A stretch of 64,000 nt of DNA from a bacterium UBP2_UBA5202 (GCA_002412795.1 DHVS01000001.1:1-64000), one strand, 5' to 3'. Numbered from the stretch's first letter, positions 15,913-25,520 are shown. Numbers and translations: made by a program. The notes: a model not told the origin generated them from the sequence alone.

Positions 15913-16892
15913 GAAGAACCCTCTGGATAACGGTGCTGGCTGCCGTACTTATTTTGCCATCAATTCCTTTGGCGGCCGCACCGCTGGAGGTCGGCTTGGG
16001 GACCCTTCGTCTGGGCGGAAACCTTCAGACGGTTTACGGCTATTCCCAGACCGGCAAGTGGTCATTCGCTGCGAAGCGGGTACGGCTGATCCTGAACGGG
16101 GATCTCCCCGAGCAACGGCTCAAGTATCTGATCCAGCTGGAGGCCCTGGCCAGCCCGGCCCTGCTGGACGCCCGGATCCAGGCTGCCGGTTATCTGCCCA
16201 AGACAGATCTGATGCTGGGCAGGTTCATTCCGTCATTCAGCTTATACATGCCACGCTCCACCGCCGCGCTGGATATGATCAACTACCCGGTCGTTCTTAC
16301 CAAGTATGCCATGTGGCGGCAGATGGGGGTGCAGACCACCACCAAGCTGCAGTCCCTGGAGCTGTCCATCGGGGTCTTCAACGGCTATCCAGCCAACAAC
16401 TATGCCGATAACGGCAGAGGAAAGGATCTGCTGTTGTCCGTTGCCGCTAAACCGGCAGGCTTCCTGCAGATTCTGGGCTACTCCTGGCTGGGGAATTCTG
16501 TGCAAAAGGACATCCAGGATACCCTCAAGAACCGTTACGGGGGAGGATTCAGCATCGAACAAAAGCTCGGCCAATCGATGCACCTGACCATCCGCAGCGA
16601 GGCCATAGCCGGACAGGACAGGCTGCCCTCCTCGGGTGGCCTGGTCAAGAGCGGGGGATATTATGCTCATCTAGGCCTGCGGCTCCACTCGAAATTCGAA
16701 ACCCTGGTCCGCTGGGACAAGTTCGACACCGAGCGTTCAGATGACGGCACCGCTTGGCTTACGCTGGGTGCCAACTATTACCTATCGGGGACCAATGCCA
16801 TGATCTATGCAAACTATATACGCAAGAAGATGGAACAGCCGGGTGCACTGCAAAACGACGAGTTTGCCGTCCAGGTTCAGCTGGCCTTTTAG
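15909..16892 (+). CDS. Outer-membrane porin-like beta-barrel protein
   Basis: A 327-residue exported protein with a signal peptide (residues 1-24, ending IPLAAAP). The rest is alternating hydrophobic/polar beta strands and ends in the outer-membrane-protein-type VQVQLAF, with terminal Phe for BAM recognition. GNLQTVYGYSQ ... AAKRVRLILNGDL and LMLGRFIPSFSLYMP resemble the phosphate-selective porin (OprP/OprO) superfamily, shortened. The ATG overlaps the stop of the ActP-like gene (ATGA), so porin and inner-membrane symporter are translationally coupled. That suggests the porin admits the symporter's substrate. Confidence 0.8.
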   Translation: MRRTLWITVLAAVLILPSIPLAAAPLEVGLGTLRLGGNLQTVYGYSQTGKWSFAAKRVRLILNGDLPEQRLKYLIQLEALASPALLDARIQAAGYLPKTDLMLGRFIPSFSLYMPRSTAALDMINYPVVLTKYAMWRQMGVQTTTKLQSLELSIGVFNGYPANNYADNGRGKDLLLSVAAKPAGFLQILGYSWLGNSVQKDIQDTLKNRYGGGFSIEQKLGQSMHLTIRSEAIAGQDRLPSSGGLVKSGGYYAHLGLRLHSKFETLVRWDKFDTERSDDGTAWLTLGANYYLSGTNAMIYANYIRKKMEQPGALQNDEFAVQVQLAF

Positions 16893-16952
16893 CCCGCCCC
16901 GGAGGGCGTTGACTAAAAAAACATAGCTGATATAATTCTTAATGCTTTGAAT

Positions 16953-17321
16953 ATGGTTCTTGGCATCGGGGCCGACATCGTGGCCGTGGAGCGGTTCAAG
17001 AAGCTGAAGGACAAAGAGGAGTTTTTGGCCCAGGTCTTTTCGCCCGAAGAACTTTCCCGCGCGCCAAGGGCAAACCGGGACCGGTTCTACGCCTCGCTGT
17101 TTGCGGTCAAGGAATCGGTACTCAAGGCCCTGGGATGCGGCTTAAGCCAGGGGTCTTTCTGGCACGATATCCGGGTCTCCCGAGACATGCGGGCAGTCAT
17201 CACCGGGCGTTTGATGAAATTTATCCCGGAGGGTTCAAACCCGGAAATCATGGTCAGCCATTCCAGCACCCGGGAATACGCCACGGCCTATGTGATAATT
17301 GAAGCTAAAACCAATAAATGA
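16953..17321 (+). CDS. acpS: Holo-[acyl-carrier-protein] synthase
   Basis: Transfers 4'-phosphopantetheine from CoA to the conserved serine of acyl carrier proteins. It has 122 residues, the usual length. Visible motifs: GIGADIVAVERF (the metal-binding Asp), VFSPEEL, FAVKESVLKALG (the F/W-xx-KE-xxx-KA signature) and a C-terminal VSHSSTREYATAYVI strand. ATG 16953 is used; an in-frame TTG at 16947 is also possible, and no strong SD is visible. An acp gene lies 2.5 kb downstream. Confidence 0.92.
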   Translation: MVLGIGADIVAVERFKKLKDKEEFLAQVFSPEELSRAPRANRDRFYASLFAVKESVLKALGCGLSQGSFWHDIRVSRDMRAVITGRLMKFIPEGSNPEIMVSHSSTREYATAYVIIEAKTNK

Positions 17322-17523
17322 CCCTTACCACGCCTGCGTGCCGAAACAGCTACTAATGACTGCTACTTTGGCGTGCAGGCACGGAAACACTGAACTTAAG
17401 GATTAATTATACGGGCTCATAATAGTGGATATCGCACTTTTCGATTTTTCATTTCTTTCCGCGGTTCTGTGGTCGGCTTCTTAAAATATCCAAAGATAAA
17501 AATATTAACTTAGGAGAAACGGC

Positions 17524-19224
17524 ATGAGCAACATCGGTTCCTACGAGGATCGCTACAAGAGTTTCGACTGGAAACTTTCGGAACAGGAGCTGGAGTACGG
17601 GAAGAACGGGCAGTATAACATCGGCTATTACTGCAGCGACCGGATCTGCGAAAAGGGCCTGGGCTCAAAGCCGGCCCTGATCTGGGAAGGGTTCACCGGC
17701 GAGGTCAAGAAGTACACCTACGAAGACATCCGGGCCTACAGCAACACCACCGCCAAATTCCTGCAGGACCAGGGGATCAAGCCGGGGGACCGGGTCTGTC
17801 TGTTCATGGACAAGATCCCCGAGCTGTACATCTGCTTTCTGGGCATTCTCAAGATGGGGGGCATCGCCCAGCCGCTGTTCTCGGCCTTCGGCGAGGAATC
17901 GCTGATCACCAGGCTGGACGACGCCAAGACCAAGGCGGTGCTGACCACCAGAAAACATGCCGGCAAGGTCCGCCGGATCCGCAAAGACCTGCCGGAGCTG
18001 GCCACCATCATCATCGTGGATGCCGACGACAAGCCGCTGAACGCCGGGGAGGCCGCCTTTGCCATGGAAAAACTGCCCCGGGTGGAAAAGTTCGACATCG
18101 TAAAAGTTGAGCCCGAGACCGCCTCGGTGCTGCACTACACCTCGGGCACCACCGGAAAACCCAAGGGGGCCCAGCACGTCCACAATTCCCTGGTAGCCCA
18201 GTACATCACCTCCAAGTGGGTGCTGGATCTGAAACCGGAGGACATCTACTGGTGCACCGCCGATCCCGGCTGGGTCACCGGCACCTCCTACGGCATCATC
18301 GGGCCCTGGGCCAACGGGGTCACCCAGGTGGTGCTGGACGCCGGCTTCAGCGCCCAGAACTGGTACGCCTTTATCGAGCGGATGAAGGTCACCATGTGGT
18401 ATTCGGCCCCCACCGCCATCCGGATGCTGATGAAGGAAGGGGTGGAGGCGGTCAAGAAGCACAACCTCTCGTCACTGCGCCACCTCTGCAGCGTGGGCGA
18501 GCCGCTGAACGCCGAGGCCGTGATCTGGTCGGAGAAGGCTTTCGGCAAACCGTTCTACGACACCTTCTGGCAGACCGAGACCGGGGCCATGATGATCTGC
18601 AACTATCCCGGGATGAAGGTCAAGCCCGGCTCCATGGGCAAGCCCTTCCCCGGCATCACCGCCACCGTGGTCAACCCCAAGACCTTCGAGCCGGTGGACA
18701 AGCCGGGCACGGTGGGCCTGATCGCCTTCAGGCCCGGCTGGCCCTCAATGATGCGGGCCTACTGGAACAACAAGGAGACCTACGACGGCAAGTTCAAGAA
18801 CGGCTGGTACCTCTCGGGCGACCGCTCCAGCATCGATGCCGACGGCTACTACTGGTTCGTGGGCCGCGATGACGATGTCATCAACACCGCCGGACACTTG
18901 GTGGGCCCGTTCGAGATCGAATCGGCATTGCTGGAACACCCGGCGGTGGCCGAGTCGGCCGCGGTGGGCAAGCCCGACCCCCTCAACATGGAGGTGGTCA
19001 AGGCCTTCATCGCCCTCAAGCCCGGCTTTGAGCCTTCCAGCGACCTGGAGATGGACATCATGAACTTCATCCGCAAAAAACTTTCGCCGCTGGCCATGCC
19101 CCAGGAGATAGAGTTCATGGCTTCGATGCCCAAGACCCGGAGCGGAAAGATCATGCGCCGGATGCTGCGGGCCAAGGAGTGGGGCGAGGAGATCGGAGAT
19201 ATCAGCACCCTGGAAAACGACTAG
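17524..19224 (+). CDS. Acetyl-CoA synthetase-like acyl-CoA ligase (AMP-forming)
   Basis: ANL-superfamily ligase of 566 residues that activates acetate or a similar short acid with ATP to acyl-AMP and then the CoA thioester. Motifs: YTSGTTGKPKGAQHVH (P-loop, about residue 203), WCTADPGWVTGTSYGI (a signature of acetate/propionate ligases), WQTETG (A5), SGDRSSIDADGYYWFVGRDDD (A7/A8) and KTRSGKIMRR with the catalytic lysine that is often regulated by acetylation. SD AGGAGA precedes the ATG. The upstream ActP-like symporter suggests acetate import and activation. The acp and oxoamine-synthase genes downstream leave room for a role as an acyl-ACP/CoA supplier. Acetate is the best guess. Confidence 0.87.
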   Translation: MSNIGSYEDRYKSFDWKLSEQELEYGKNGQYNIGYYCSDRICEKGLGSKPALIWEGFTGEVKKYTYEDIRAYSNTTAKFLQDQGIKPGDRVCLFMDKIPELYICFLGILKMGGIAQPLFSAFGEESLITRLDDAKTKAVLTTRKHAGKVRRIRKDLPELATIIIVDADDKPLNAGEAAFAMEKLPRVEKFDIVKVEPETASVLHYTSGTTGKPKGAQHVHNSLVAQYITSKWVLDLKPEDIYWCTADPGWVTGTSYGIIGPWANGVTQVVLDAGFSAQNWYAFIERMKVTMWYSAPTAIRMLMKEGVEAVKKHNLSSLRHLCSVGEPLNAEAVIWSEKAFGKPFYDTFWQTETGAMMICNYPGMKVKPGSMGKPFPGITATVVNPKTFEPVDKPGTVGLIAFRPGWPSMMRAYWNNKETYDGKFKNGWYLSGDRSSIDADGYYWFVGRDDDVINTAGHLVGPFEIESALLEHPAVAESAAVGKPDPLNMEVVKAFIALKPGFEPSSDLEMDIMNFIRKKLSPLAMPQEIEFMASMPKTRSGKIMRRMLRAKEWGEEIGDISTLEND

Positions 19225-19231
19225 GAACGCT

Positions 19232-19398
19232 CCCACGAAACACACGAAAAGACGCGAAAAATATTTTGTTTCACATTTATTTTAGAATATTTAGTGTTTT
19301 TAGTGGGTAAAAAAAGAAACGCACTCACGAAACACACGAAAAGACGCGAAACAAACTATGATTTTACATTTTAGATCATTTCGTGCTTTTTAGTGGGC
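19232..19398. repeat. Two tandem copies of a palindromic CACGAAA...TTTCGTG intergenic element
   Basis: Unit 1 (19232-19308) and unit 2 (19325-19398) share a 26-nt core containing ACACACGAAAAGACGCGAAA, and each ends in a TTTAGTG / TTTTTAGTGGG block that is partly complementary to its own start. The repeat fills the 215-bp gap between the ligase and acp genes. Related elements occur at 24.3, 42.3 and 46.0 kb. Confidence 0.7.
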
Positions 19399-19439
19399 AA
19401 AAAATTAATCAATCAACAGTTTTACTTTAGGAGACTAAA

Positions 19440-19697
19440 ATGTCCGACGAAATCAAGAAAATGATCATCGAATACGTCAAAAAAGAGTACCTGGACGAGG
19501 ATTCAGACCAGGAGATCAAGGAAGACACCAAGCTGATCTCCAGCGGGATCGTAGACTCCTTCTCCATGGTCTCCCTGAAGACCTACCTGGAGAAGAAATT
19601 CAGCATCAAGCTGCCGGACGAGGACGCCACCCCCGAGGCTTTCGACTCGGTCAACAACATCATCGAGCTGATCAGGAAATTCGGAGCCAAGGTCTGA
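19440..19697 (+). CDS. Acyl carrier protein
   Basis: An 85-residue acidic four-helix carrier. The phosphopantetheine attachment serine is in GIVDSFSMVSL (about residue 40), followed by a recognition helix (LKTYLEKKFSIKLPDEDATPEAF). It differs from housekeeping AcpP (DSLDTVEL) and looks like a dedicated carrier. SD TAGGAG precedes the ATG. It lies 86 bp before an alpha-oxoamine synthase and 2.1 kb after acpS, a grouping seen for ACP-dependent oxoamine synthases. Which acyl group it carries is unknown. Confidence 0.88.
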   Translation: MSDEIKKMIIEYVKKEYLDEDSDQEIKEDTKLISSGIVDSFSMVSLKTYLEKKFSIKLPDEDATPEAFDSVNNIIELIRKFGAKV

Positions 19698-19783
19698 ACC
19701 AAATTACTAATTACAAATTATTAAATTACTAATTCAAAATTCTGAATTCGATATTCATTATTCAGATCATAAAGGGAGGTAAG

Positions 19784-21031
19784 ATGGCCTATAGTTCCAA
19801 AGCCCGTGATTTCTATTCCGGAGAACTCCAGGGAATGAAGGACAAGGGGATCTTCAAGGAAGAACGATACATTCAGTCGCCCCAGGCCGCCAGCATCAAT
19901 GTGGAATACCCCAAGGGGGCCGAGCCCAAGCAGGTCTTAAACTTCTGCGCCAACAACTATCTGGGCCTGTCCAGCCATCCCGATGTGGTCAAGGCGGCCC
20001 ACGAGGCCCTGGATTCGCGGGGCTACGGGCTGTCCTCGGTCCGCTTCATCTGCGGCACCCAGGACATCCACAACGAGCTGGAGATCCAGATGAGCGAGTT
20101 CCTGGGGATGGAGGGCACCTGCCTGTTCCCCTCCTGCATGGAAGCCAACGCCGGGCTGTTCGACGTGGTGCTGACCCCGGAGGACGCCATGATCTCGGAC
20201 CGGCTGGTCCATGCCTCCATCGTCGACGGCCTCAAGCTGTGCAAGGCACAGATGTTCAACTACAAGCACAACAGCATGTCCCATCTGGAGGAAAAACTGC
20301 AGGAGGCCCAGAGCTGCCGCCTGCGGATGATCATCACCGACGGGGTGTTCTCCATGGACGGCGACATCGCGCCCCTGGACAAGATCTGCGACCTGGCCGA
20401 CAAGTATGACGCCATGGTGATGGTGGACGATTCCCACGCCACCGGGTTCATCGGCAAGACCGGCCGGGGCACCCACGAGTACCACAACGTGATGAAGCGG
20501 GTGGACATCATCACCACCACCTTCGGCAAGGGCCTGGGCGGCGCCACCGGCGGCTCGGTCAGCGGCCCCAAGGAGATCGCCGAGATGTGCCGGCAGCGGG
20601 CCCGTCCCTACCTGTTCTCCAACACCATGCCCCCGGCGGTGGTGGCCGGATCGCTCAAGGTGCTGGAGATCCTCTCCAAATCCACCGACCGCAGGGACAA
20701 GCTGGAGAAGAATACAAAGTACTGGCGCGAAGGCCTAAGCAAGGCCGGTTTCGACCTGAAGCAGGGCGACACCCCCATCGTTCCAGTGATGCTGTACAAC
20801 GCCAAGCTGGCCCAGGACATCGCCCGCGACCTGTACCACGAGGGGATCTACGTGACGGGCTTCTTCTTCCCGGTAGTGGCCCAGGGGCAGGCCCGGATAA
20901 GGACCCAGATCTCGGCCGGACACGAGATGGAGCATTTGGACAAGGCCCTGGCGGCCTTCACCAAGATCGGGGAGAAGTACGGGATACTGGGGCTGAAGAA
21001 GGATGAGATCATAGCCAAGTACGGACTGTAG
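19784..21031 (+). CDS. Alpha-oxoamine synthase, Kbl-like (PLP-dependent), adjacent to an acyl carrier protein
   Basis: PLP fold-type I enzyme of 415 residues that condenses an amino acid with an acyl thioester. Family marks: NFCANNYLGLSSHPDV, SVRFICGTQDIHNELE, DGVFSMDGDIAPL, VDDSHATGFIGKTGRG and ITTTFGKGLGGATGG with the PLP lysine (about residue 248). It differs from canonical Kbl, including the second copy at 23059, around the substrate pocket: LFPSCMEANAGLFDVVL replaces LYSSCFDANLGVFEALL, and DRLVHASI replaces DELNHASI. It also has a 12-residue C-terminal extension. GGGAGG lies just before the ATG. The acp gene 86 bp upstream suggests an acyl-ACP donor, as in BioF or some serine palmitoyltransferases. 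Glycine C-acetyltransferase activity remains possible. Confidence 0.87.
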   Translation: MAYSSKARDFYSGELQGMKDKGIFKEERYIQSPQAASINVEYPKGAEPKQVLNFCANNYLGLSSHPDVVKAAHEALDSRGYGLSSVRFICGTQDIHNELEIQMSEFLGMEGTCLFPSCMEANAGLFDVVLTPEDAMISDRLVHASIVDGLKLCKAQMFNYKHNSMSHLEEKLQEAQSCRLRMIITDGVFSMDGDIAPLDKICDLADKYDAMVMVDDSHATGFIGKTGRGTHEYHNVMKRVDIITTTFGKGLGGATGGSVSGPKEIAEMCRQRARPYLFSNTMPPAVVAGSLKVLEILSKSTDRRDKLEKNTKYWREGLSKAGFDLKQGDTPIVPVMLYNAKLAQDIARDLYHEGIYVTGFFFPVVAQGQARIRTQISAGHEMEHLDKALAAFTKIGEKYGILGLKKDEIIAKYGL

Positions 21032-21049
21032 GATTCCCCATCCGCAGAC

Positions 21050-21359
21050 GCCGTCGTGAGCGTTAGCCGAACGATTACGCAGATCATCGCAGATTATACA
21101 ATTATATTGGCTTACGTGTCATTGCAAGAAAACCTGCATATGGGCATACGTGTCATTACGAGTTGGCCTGCTACTTGGCAAATGAAGTAATCTGGCTTAT
21201 AATAATGCAAGCCGTAATTTAGAGAGTAACTATGCGGCGGGAAGGGATTTAACTCCCGTCCCGCCGTTTGTGCTTATCAATCGCCTAAAAAGTGGGCAAA
21301 GTATGTGTGATGTCACATTCAAGCACTAAGTTGAATAACACTTTTAAAAGGTATTTTAT
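21050..21359. other. Gene-free region with decayed repeat fragments
   Basis: No gene is seen in 21032-21359. It contains short blocks of types that recur between genes in many genomes: GATTACGCAGATCATCGCAG near 21073-21092, and two CGTGTCATT(G/A)C(A/G)AG blocks at about 21115 and 21150, the second followed by GAAGTAATCTGGC near 21186-21198. Composition turns AT-rich towards the next gene, marking the left edge of foreign-looking DNA. Confidence 0.4.
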
Positions 21360-21812
21360 ATGAAAAGAACTATTATTGTAAAGTTTATTATTACTACTTT
21401 AGTGATAGTAATATTACTAATTGACTTTGTGCCTGTATTGTTCAAAAATATAGTTGTTTACTCATTTGGGCTTAATCACGATACTTTTATTTGGTTAATG
21501 GATCACGCGAGTGAAAAGGATACAGAAAAGCTTATCCTTTCGTTAAGATACATGGGGGATACTGCACCAGACGGAATCATGGGCTGCTATAAAGGACATT
21601 GTTTAAGTGCCTTGGCAAGAGCATCAGGCACAAATGTTGGTCTTAACTATTCTGACTGGACAGCCTGGTATGCAAAGGAAAAAGGCAGGGAAGTAAAATC
21701 AAATATTAACATAACTGGCTGTAAATTTGTTCCGATAAAAGTATTATCTGCAATATGGTTTTATCTTCACGTTCAACGTGAAAGCATATTCCAAAAGAAT
21801 AAAATCAAATAG
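21360..21812 (+). CDS. AT-rich membrane-anchored hypothetical protein
   Basis: A 150-residue protein with one N-terminal hydrophobic span (about residues 8-33, IIVKFIITTLVIVILLIDFV) and a soluble remainder. That part includes MDHASEKDTEKLILSLRYMG and a cysteine-containing GCYKGHCLSALARASGT. The family is not recognised. Codon use is strongly A/T-ending, unlike the surrounding GC-rich genes, which points to recent acquisition. SD AAAAGG precedes the ATG. It lies left of the zeta-kinase insertion and may belong to the same foreign patch. Confidence 0.6.
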   Translation: MKRTIIVKFIITTLVIVILLIDFVPVLFKNIVVYSFGLNHDTFIWLMDHASEKDTEKLILSLRYMGDTAPDGIMGCYKGHCLSALARASGTNVGLNYSDWTAWYAKEKGREVKSNINITGCKFVPIKVLSAIWFYLHVQRESIFQKNKIK

Positions 21813-21940
21813 CAGATAACAAAAGGCTATAATGTAAATTAGTAGTTATCAAAAGAAAGTTGATAAAAATACAGCAATCGGATAAAATATCGACTAAAAA
21901 TGATATTATCGGAATTTTTTTACCAAAGCATGAATTAGAA

Positions 21941-22069
21941 AACTTTTTCTCTCTAATATAACTCAAGGGGTAATCATTCTTACATCATGGCACTTCACAT
22001 CAAGGTAAAGGAATTTTACCGCCAGGAACTGGTGGAACTTCAGGACGCCGATCTCTTCAAGGAGGAGCG
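21941..22069. repeat. Direct repeat, left copy (kbl promoter/5' end)
   Basis: 129 bp that match 23013-23141 with 13 mismatches and no gaps by hand alignment (about 90%). Six of the mismatches cluster in one 6-nt block before the ATG. The repeat covers the leader and first 28 codons of the kbl gene at 23059. The two copies bracket the zeta-kinase/small-protein pair. Confidence 0.9.
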
Positions 22070-22100
22070 TTTTCTTTTCTTGACTCCGTTTAAAAGCTAA
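21987..22100 (+). pseudogene. Truncated 5' fragment of kbl
   Basis: Starts MALHIKVKEFYRQELVEL, identical to the intact Kbl at 23059, with one Asn-to-Asp change at residue 20. After codon 28 (..KEER) homology breaks off at 22069; the frame runs nine unrelated codons to a stop at 22100. At 37 codons it cannot be a functional synthase. It marks the left edge of an insertion, and its ribosome-binding context is retained. Confidence 0.85.
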
Positions 22101-22115
22101 AGTATAATAACTGCA

Positions 22116-22688
22116 ATGCCAAAGCTATTCGTGATAGGCGGCCCGAACGGCGCCGGAAAAACCACCTGCGCCATGTCCCTGTTGCCGGAAATATTAAAGT
22201 GCCGTGAGTATGTCAACGCCGATGCCATAGCCGCAGGCATTTCTCCCTTTAAGCCGGAACAAACAGCCATCCAAGCCGGCCGGTTAATGCTGGAGAGAAT
22301 ACATTATTTGTCAAACCGGGGAGAGGACTTTGCCTTTGAGACCACTATGGCATCAAAGACATTTGTTCCCTTGCTGAAAAAATGCAAAAACAAAGGCTAT
22401 TCCATAACCCTTATCTATCTTTGGCTGGCAAGCCCGGAGTTGGCAATTAAAAGAGTGGCTTTGAGGGTCGCAGGCGGGGGGCATGGCATTCCGGTAGAAG
22501 TTATCCGGAGGCGTTACAAAAACGGAGTTTCCAACTTTTTTAGATTATACTTGCCGGTTTGCGATAGTTGGGGTATCTATGATAATTCGTCGGATCATCC
22601 AATAGCGGTGGCCCGTAAAAATGTCCACAAAAAAGAGGAAATATTTAAAGAACTGATACTGAATAACATCAAGGAATCAATAAAATGA
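22116..22688 (+). CDS. Zeta-toxin-like P-loop kinase
   Basis: A 190-residue AAA/zeta-type kinase: Walker A GGPNGAGKTTCA (about residues 8-19), NADAIAAGISPF, and FAFETTMASKTF (about 66-77), the substrate-binding segment of zeta-like enzymes. LIYLWLASPELAIKRVALRV precedes a lid region with RRRYKNG. Zeta toxins phosphorylate UDP-N-acetylglucosamine and block wall synthesis; chromosomal relatives of this length are common but little characterised. The gene overlaps by 4 bp (ATGA) the small gene that follows, as is usual for this pair. The pair is bracketed by the 129-bp kbl direct repeat, so it is a mobile cassette. Toxicity is inference. Confidence 0.85.
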   Translation: MPKLFVIGGPNGAGKTTCAMSLLPEILKCREYVNADAIAAGISPFKPEQTAIQAGRLMLERIHYLSNRGEDFAFETTMASKTFVPLLKKCKNKGYSITLIYLWLASPELAIKRVALRVAGGGHGIPVEVIRRRYKNGVSNFFRLYLPVCDSWGIYDNSSDHPIAVARKNVHKKEEIFKELILNNIKESIK

Positions 22689-22855
22689 AGCAGACAAGAA
22701 AAGCAAGTTTATTTGAAAGAATTGACCTCGGCATCCGCCGGGGTGTGGCCACGGCCCTGGCCGAACATAAAAAAGCCGGAAGGTCGATAGCCATATCTAA
22801 AAACGGAAAAATTGTTGAGGTTCCTGCCAGGAATATAAGGGTGCCAAAGGTTTGA
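22685..22855 (+). CDS. Small protein paired with the zeta-like kinase (candidate antitoxin)
   Basis: A 56-residue basic protein with the layout RIDLGIRRGVATALAEHKKAG then SIAISKNGKIVEVPARNI. Short proteins with a helix (ALxEH+) followed by a G+IVxxP strand hairpin typically follow zeta-like kinases on bacterial chromosomes. The start overlaps the kinase stop (ATGA). Its role as antitoxin or partner is inferred from pairing only. A strong terminator follows after 10 bp. Confidence 0.75.
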   Translation: MKQTRKASLFERIDLGIRRGVATALAEHKKAGRSIAISKNGKIVEVPARNIRVPKV

Positions 22856-22865
22856 AACGTTTTTA

Positions 22866-22896
22866 AAAAGCCGCCTTGTAATCCAAGGCGGCTTTT
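22866..22896 (+). terminator. Intrinsic terminator of the zeta-kinase cassette
   Basis: A 13-bp perfect stem (AAAAGCCGCCTTG / CAAGGCGGCTTTT) with a five-base loop and flanking T/A tracts. It closes the two-gene cassette before the right repeat copy. Confidence 0.92.
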
Positions 22897-23058
22897 CTGT
22901 AACAACGCCTTTGGTATTGCCAAAAGCCTGCTTTGAGCGTATAATAAATGTCATATCAAAACCATGCGAGCCATGCTAATTTTCCCCAAATGTGCCAGGT
23001 TTTAACGCAGTTAACTTTTTCCTTCTAATATAACACAAGGGGTAATCACCAACTCATC

Positions 23059-24270
<1,212 letters not shown>

Positions 24271-24272
24271 TC

Positions 24273-24356
24273 TGCCACAAAGACACCAAGGCACTAAGAG
24301 TTATTTAAAAAACGGAAAATTGGAAATCGTGTTTGTGTCTTAGTGTCTTGGTGGCA
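24273..24356. repeat. Palindromic TGCCACAAAGACACCAAGG-type intergenic element
   Basis: The left arm (24273-24299) and right arm (24334-24356, ending CTTAGTGTCTTGGTGGCA) are imperfect inverted repeats separated by about 34 AT-rich bases. The element fills the gap between kbl and the M23 gene. Related elements occur at 19.2, 42.3 and 46.0 kb. Confidence 0.75.
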
Positions 24357-24368
24357 AAAGGGGAGCTT

Positions 24369-25358
24369 ATGATCTTCAAAAAGTCTTATTCCTTCATCAT
24401 TCTGCCGCACCACGGGGAGCAGGGAAAATCCGTGTTCTTCCACTCGCAGTGGCTGAACGCCCTTTTGCTCATCACAGTGGCGGGGCTGGGCATCTCCGGC
24501 TTTTTCATCGTCCGGCATTACCTGTATCACCACAAACTCAAGACAGCCTTCGAGCCCACTTTCAAGGAGAACGAGGTTTTTCGCGAGGAGCGCAAGGGGT
24601 ACGGCCAGGTCAGGGATTCCCTGGCCCACCACATCTCATCGCTGCAGGCCCAGCTAAAAAAAGAGCGCTCGGTCTACCTGTCCTCGGTCAACGGCCTGGC
24701 CCGGGAGCTGGATGCGGTCAAAAAACTGGCCATCAAGGTCAAGATCCAATCCGGTTTCAAGTCATCTAACATAGTGGACGAGAACGAGGCGGCCGGGGGC
24801 CCGGCCGGGGAGAGGACCTACATCGGCTGGCAGGACGTGAACCAGCCGATTGACCCAGGCCCGCTGGAGAACAAGGTCCGTCCCGGGATAGGACAGCAGA
24901 ACGCAGAACTCAGGGAGATAGACGCCTACCTTTCCACCAAGCAGTCCCTGGTCTCGGACACCCCGGAACTGGCCCCGCTGTTCGGCCGGATGACCTCGGG
25001 CTTCGGGGTGCGGCGCTGGCGGCGGAGCGGTCATTCCGAGAACCACGCCGGCTTGGACATAGCCGTTCCCAAGGGCACCCCGGTCAATTCCCCGGCCGAG
25101 GCGGTGGTGGTTTACGCCGGCTGGAAGGGAGACTACGGAAAGATGATAGAACTGGACCACGGTAACGGCTATACCACCCGTTTCGGCCACCTGTCGCTGA
25201 TAGAGGTGGAGGTTGGAGACCGGGTGATGAAGGGACAGATCATCGGGGCGGTGGGCTCCACCGGCCGTTCCACCGGCCCCCACCTGCATTACGAGGTCAG
25301 ATTTCAGGGAAAAGCCATTGATCCAATTGGCTATTTAGGGATGGTTGAAGGAAAATAG
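24369..25358 (+). CDS. M23 family metallopeptidase (LytM-type), membrane anchored
   Basis: Periplasmic peptidoglycan endopeptidase or LytM-type regulator of 329 residues. Order: a short cytoplasmic N terminus, one span (about residues 31-51), a coiled-coil/linker region (about 60-200), then the M23 domain with GFGVRRW, zinc ligands in HAGLDIA (about 230) and HLHYEV (about 308), and GRSTGPHLHYE. Ligands are intact, so it is probably catalytically active. ATG 24369 is preceded by GGGGAG. It stands alone between kbl and tRNA-Val. The substrate is taken from the family, not shown. Confidence 0.92.
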   Translation: MIFKKSYSFIILPHHGEQGKSVFFHSQWLNALLLITVAGLGISGFFIVRHYLYHHKLKTAFEPTFKENEVFREERKGYGQVRDSLAHHISSLQAQLKKERSVYLSSVNGLARELDAVKKLAIKVKIQSGFKSSNIVDENEAAGGPAGERTYIGWQDVNQPIDPGPLENKVRPGIGQQNAELREIDAYLSTKQSLVSDTPELAPLFGRMTSGFGVRRWRRSGHSENHAGLDIAVPKGTPVNSPAEAVVVYAGWKGDYGKMIELDHGNGYTTRFGHLSLIEVEVGDRVMKGQIIGAVGSTGRSTGPHLHYEVRFQGKAIDPIGYLGMVEGK

Positions 25359-25377
25359 ATTTTCTTTAATTTTTTAC

Positions 25378-25406
25378 TTGACATTAAATGTATAATTTGT
25401 TATATT
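25378..25406 (+). promoter_or_regulatory. Strong sigma70-type promoter upstream of tRNA-Val
   Basis: -35 TTGACA (25378-25383), an exact 17-bp spacer and -10 TATATT (25401-25406). Transcription would start near 25413, about 154 nt before the tRNA. Confidence 0.8.
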
Positions 25407-25412
25407 GTAAAC

Positions 25413-25520
25413 TGATAGACTTCCCAATTAGACAAAAACAAAATTTTGCCCAAAGTGTATTTTGTTGTCACGATCTGGTGCAGGGCTATCACAATAACAG
25501 AGTTGAAGGTCTTTTTTTTT
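25413..25520 (+). ncRNA. Possible small RNA or long tRNA leader
   Basis: Between the strong promoter and the tRNA lie an 8-bp hairpin (AACAAAAT at 25437-25444 with ATTTTGTT at 25459-25466) and a nine-T run at 25512-25520. No open reading frame of note is present. This could be a separate ~108-nt RNA ending at the T run, or simply the 5' leader of the pre-tRNA. The stem just before the T run is weak, so a terminator is not proven. Confidence 0.3.

Noticed and set aside
22669..22954. Minus-strand frames over the small zeta-partner gene
   Set aside because: They run through the terminator hairpin and oppose the better-supported 56-codon gene, which has an ATGA overlap with the kinase.
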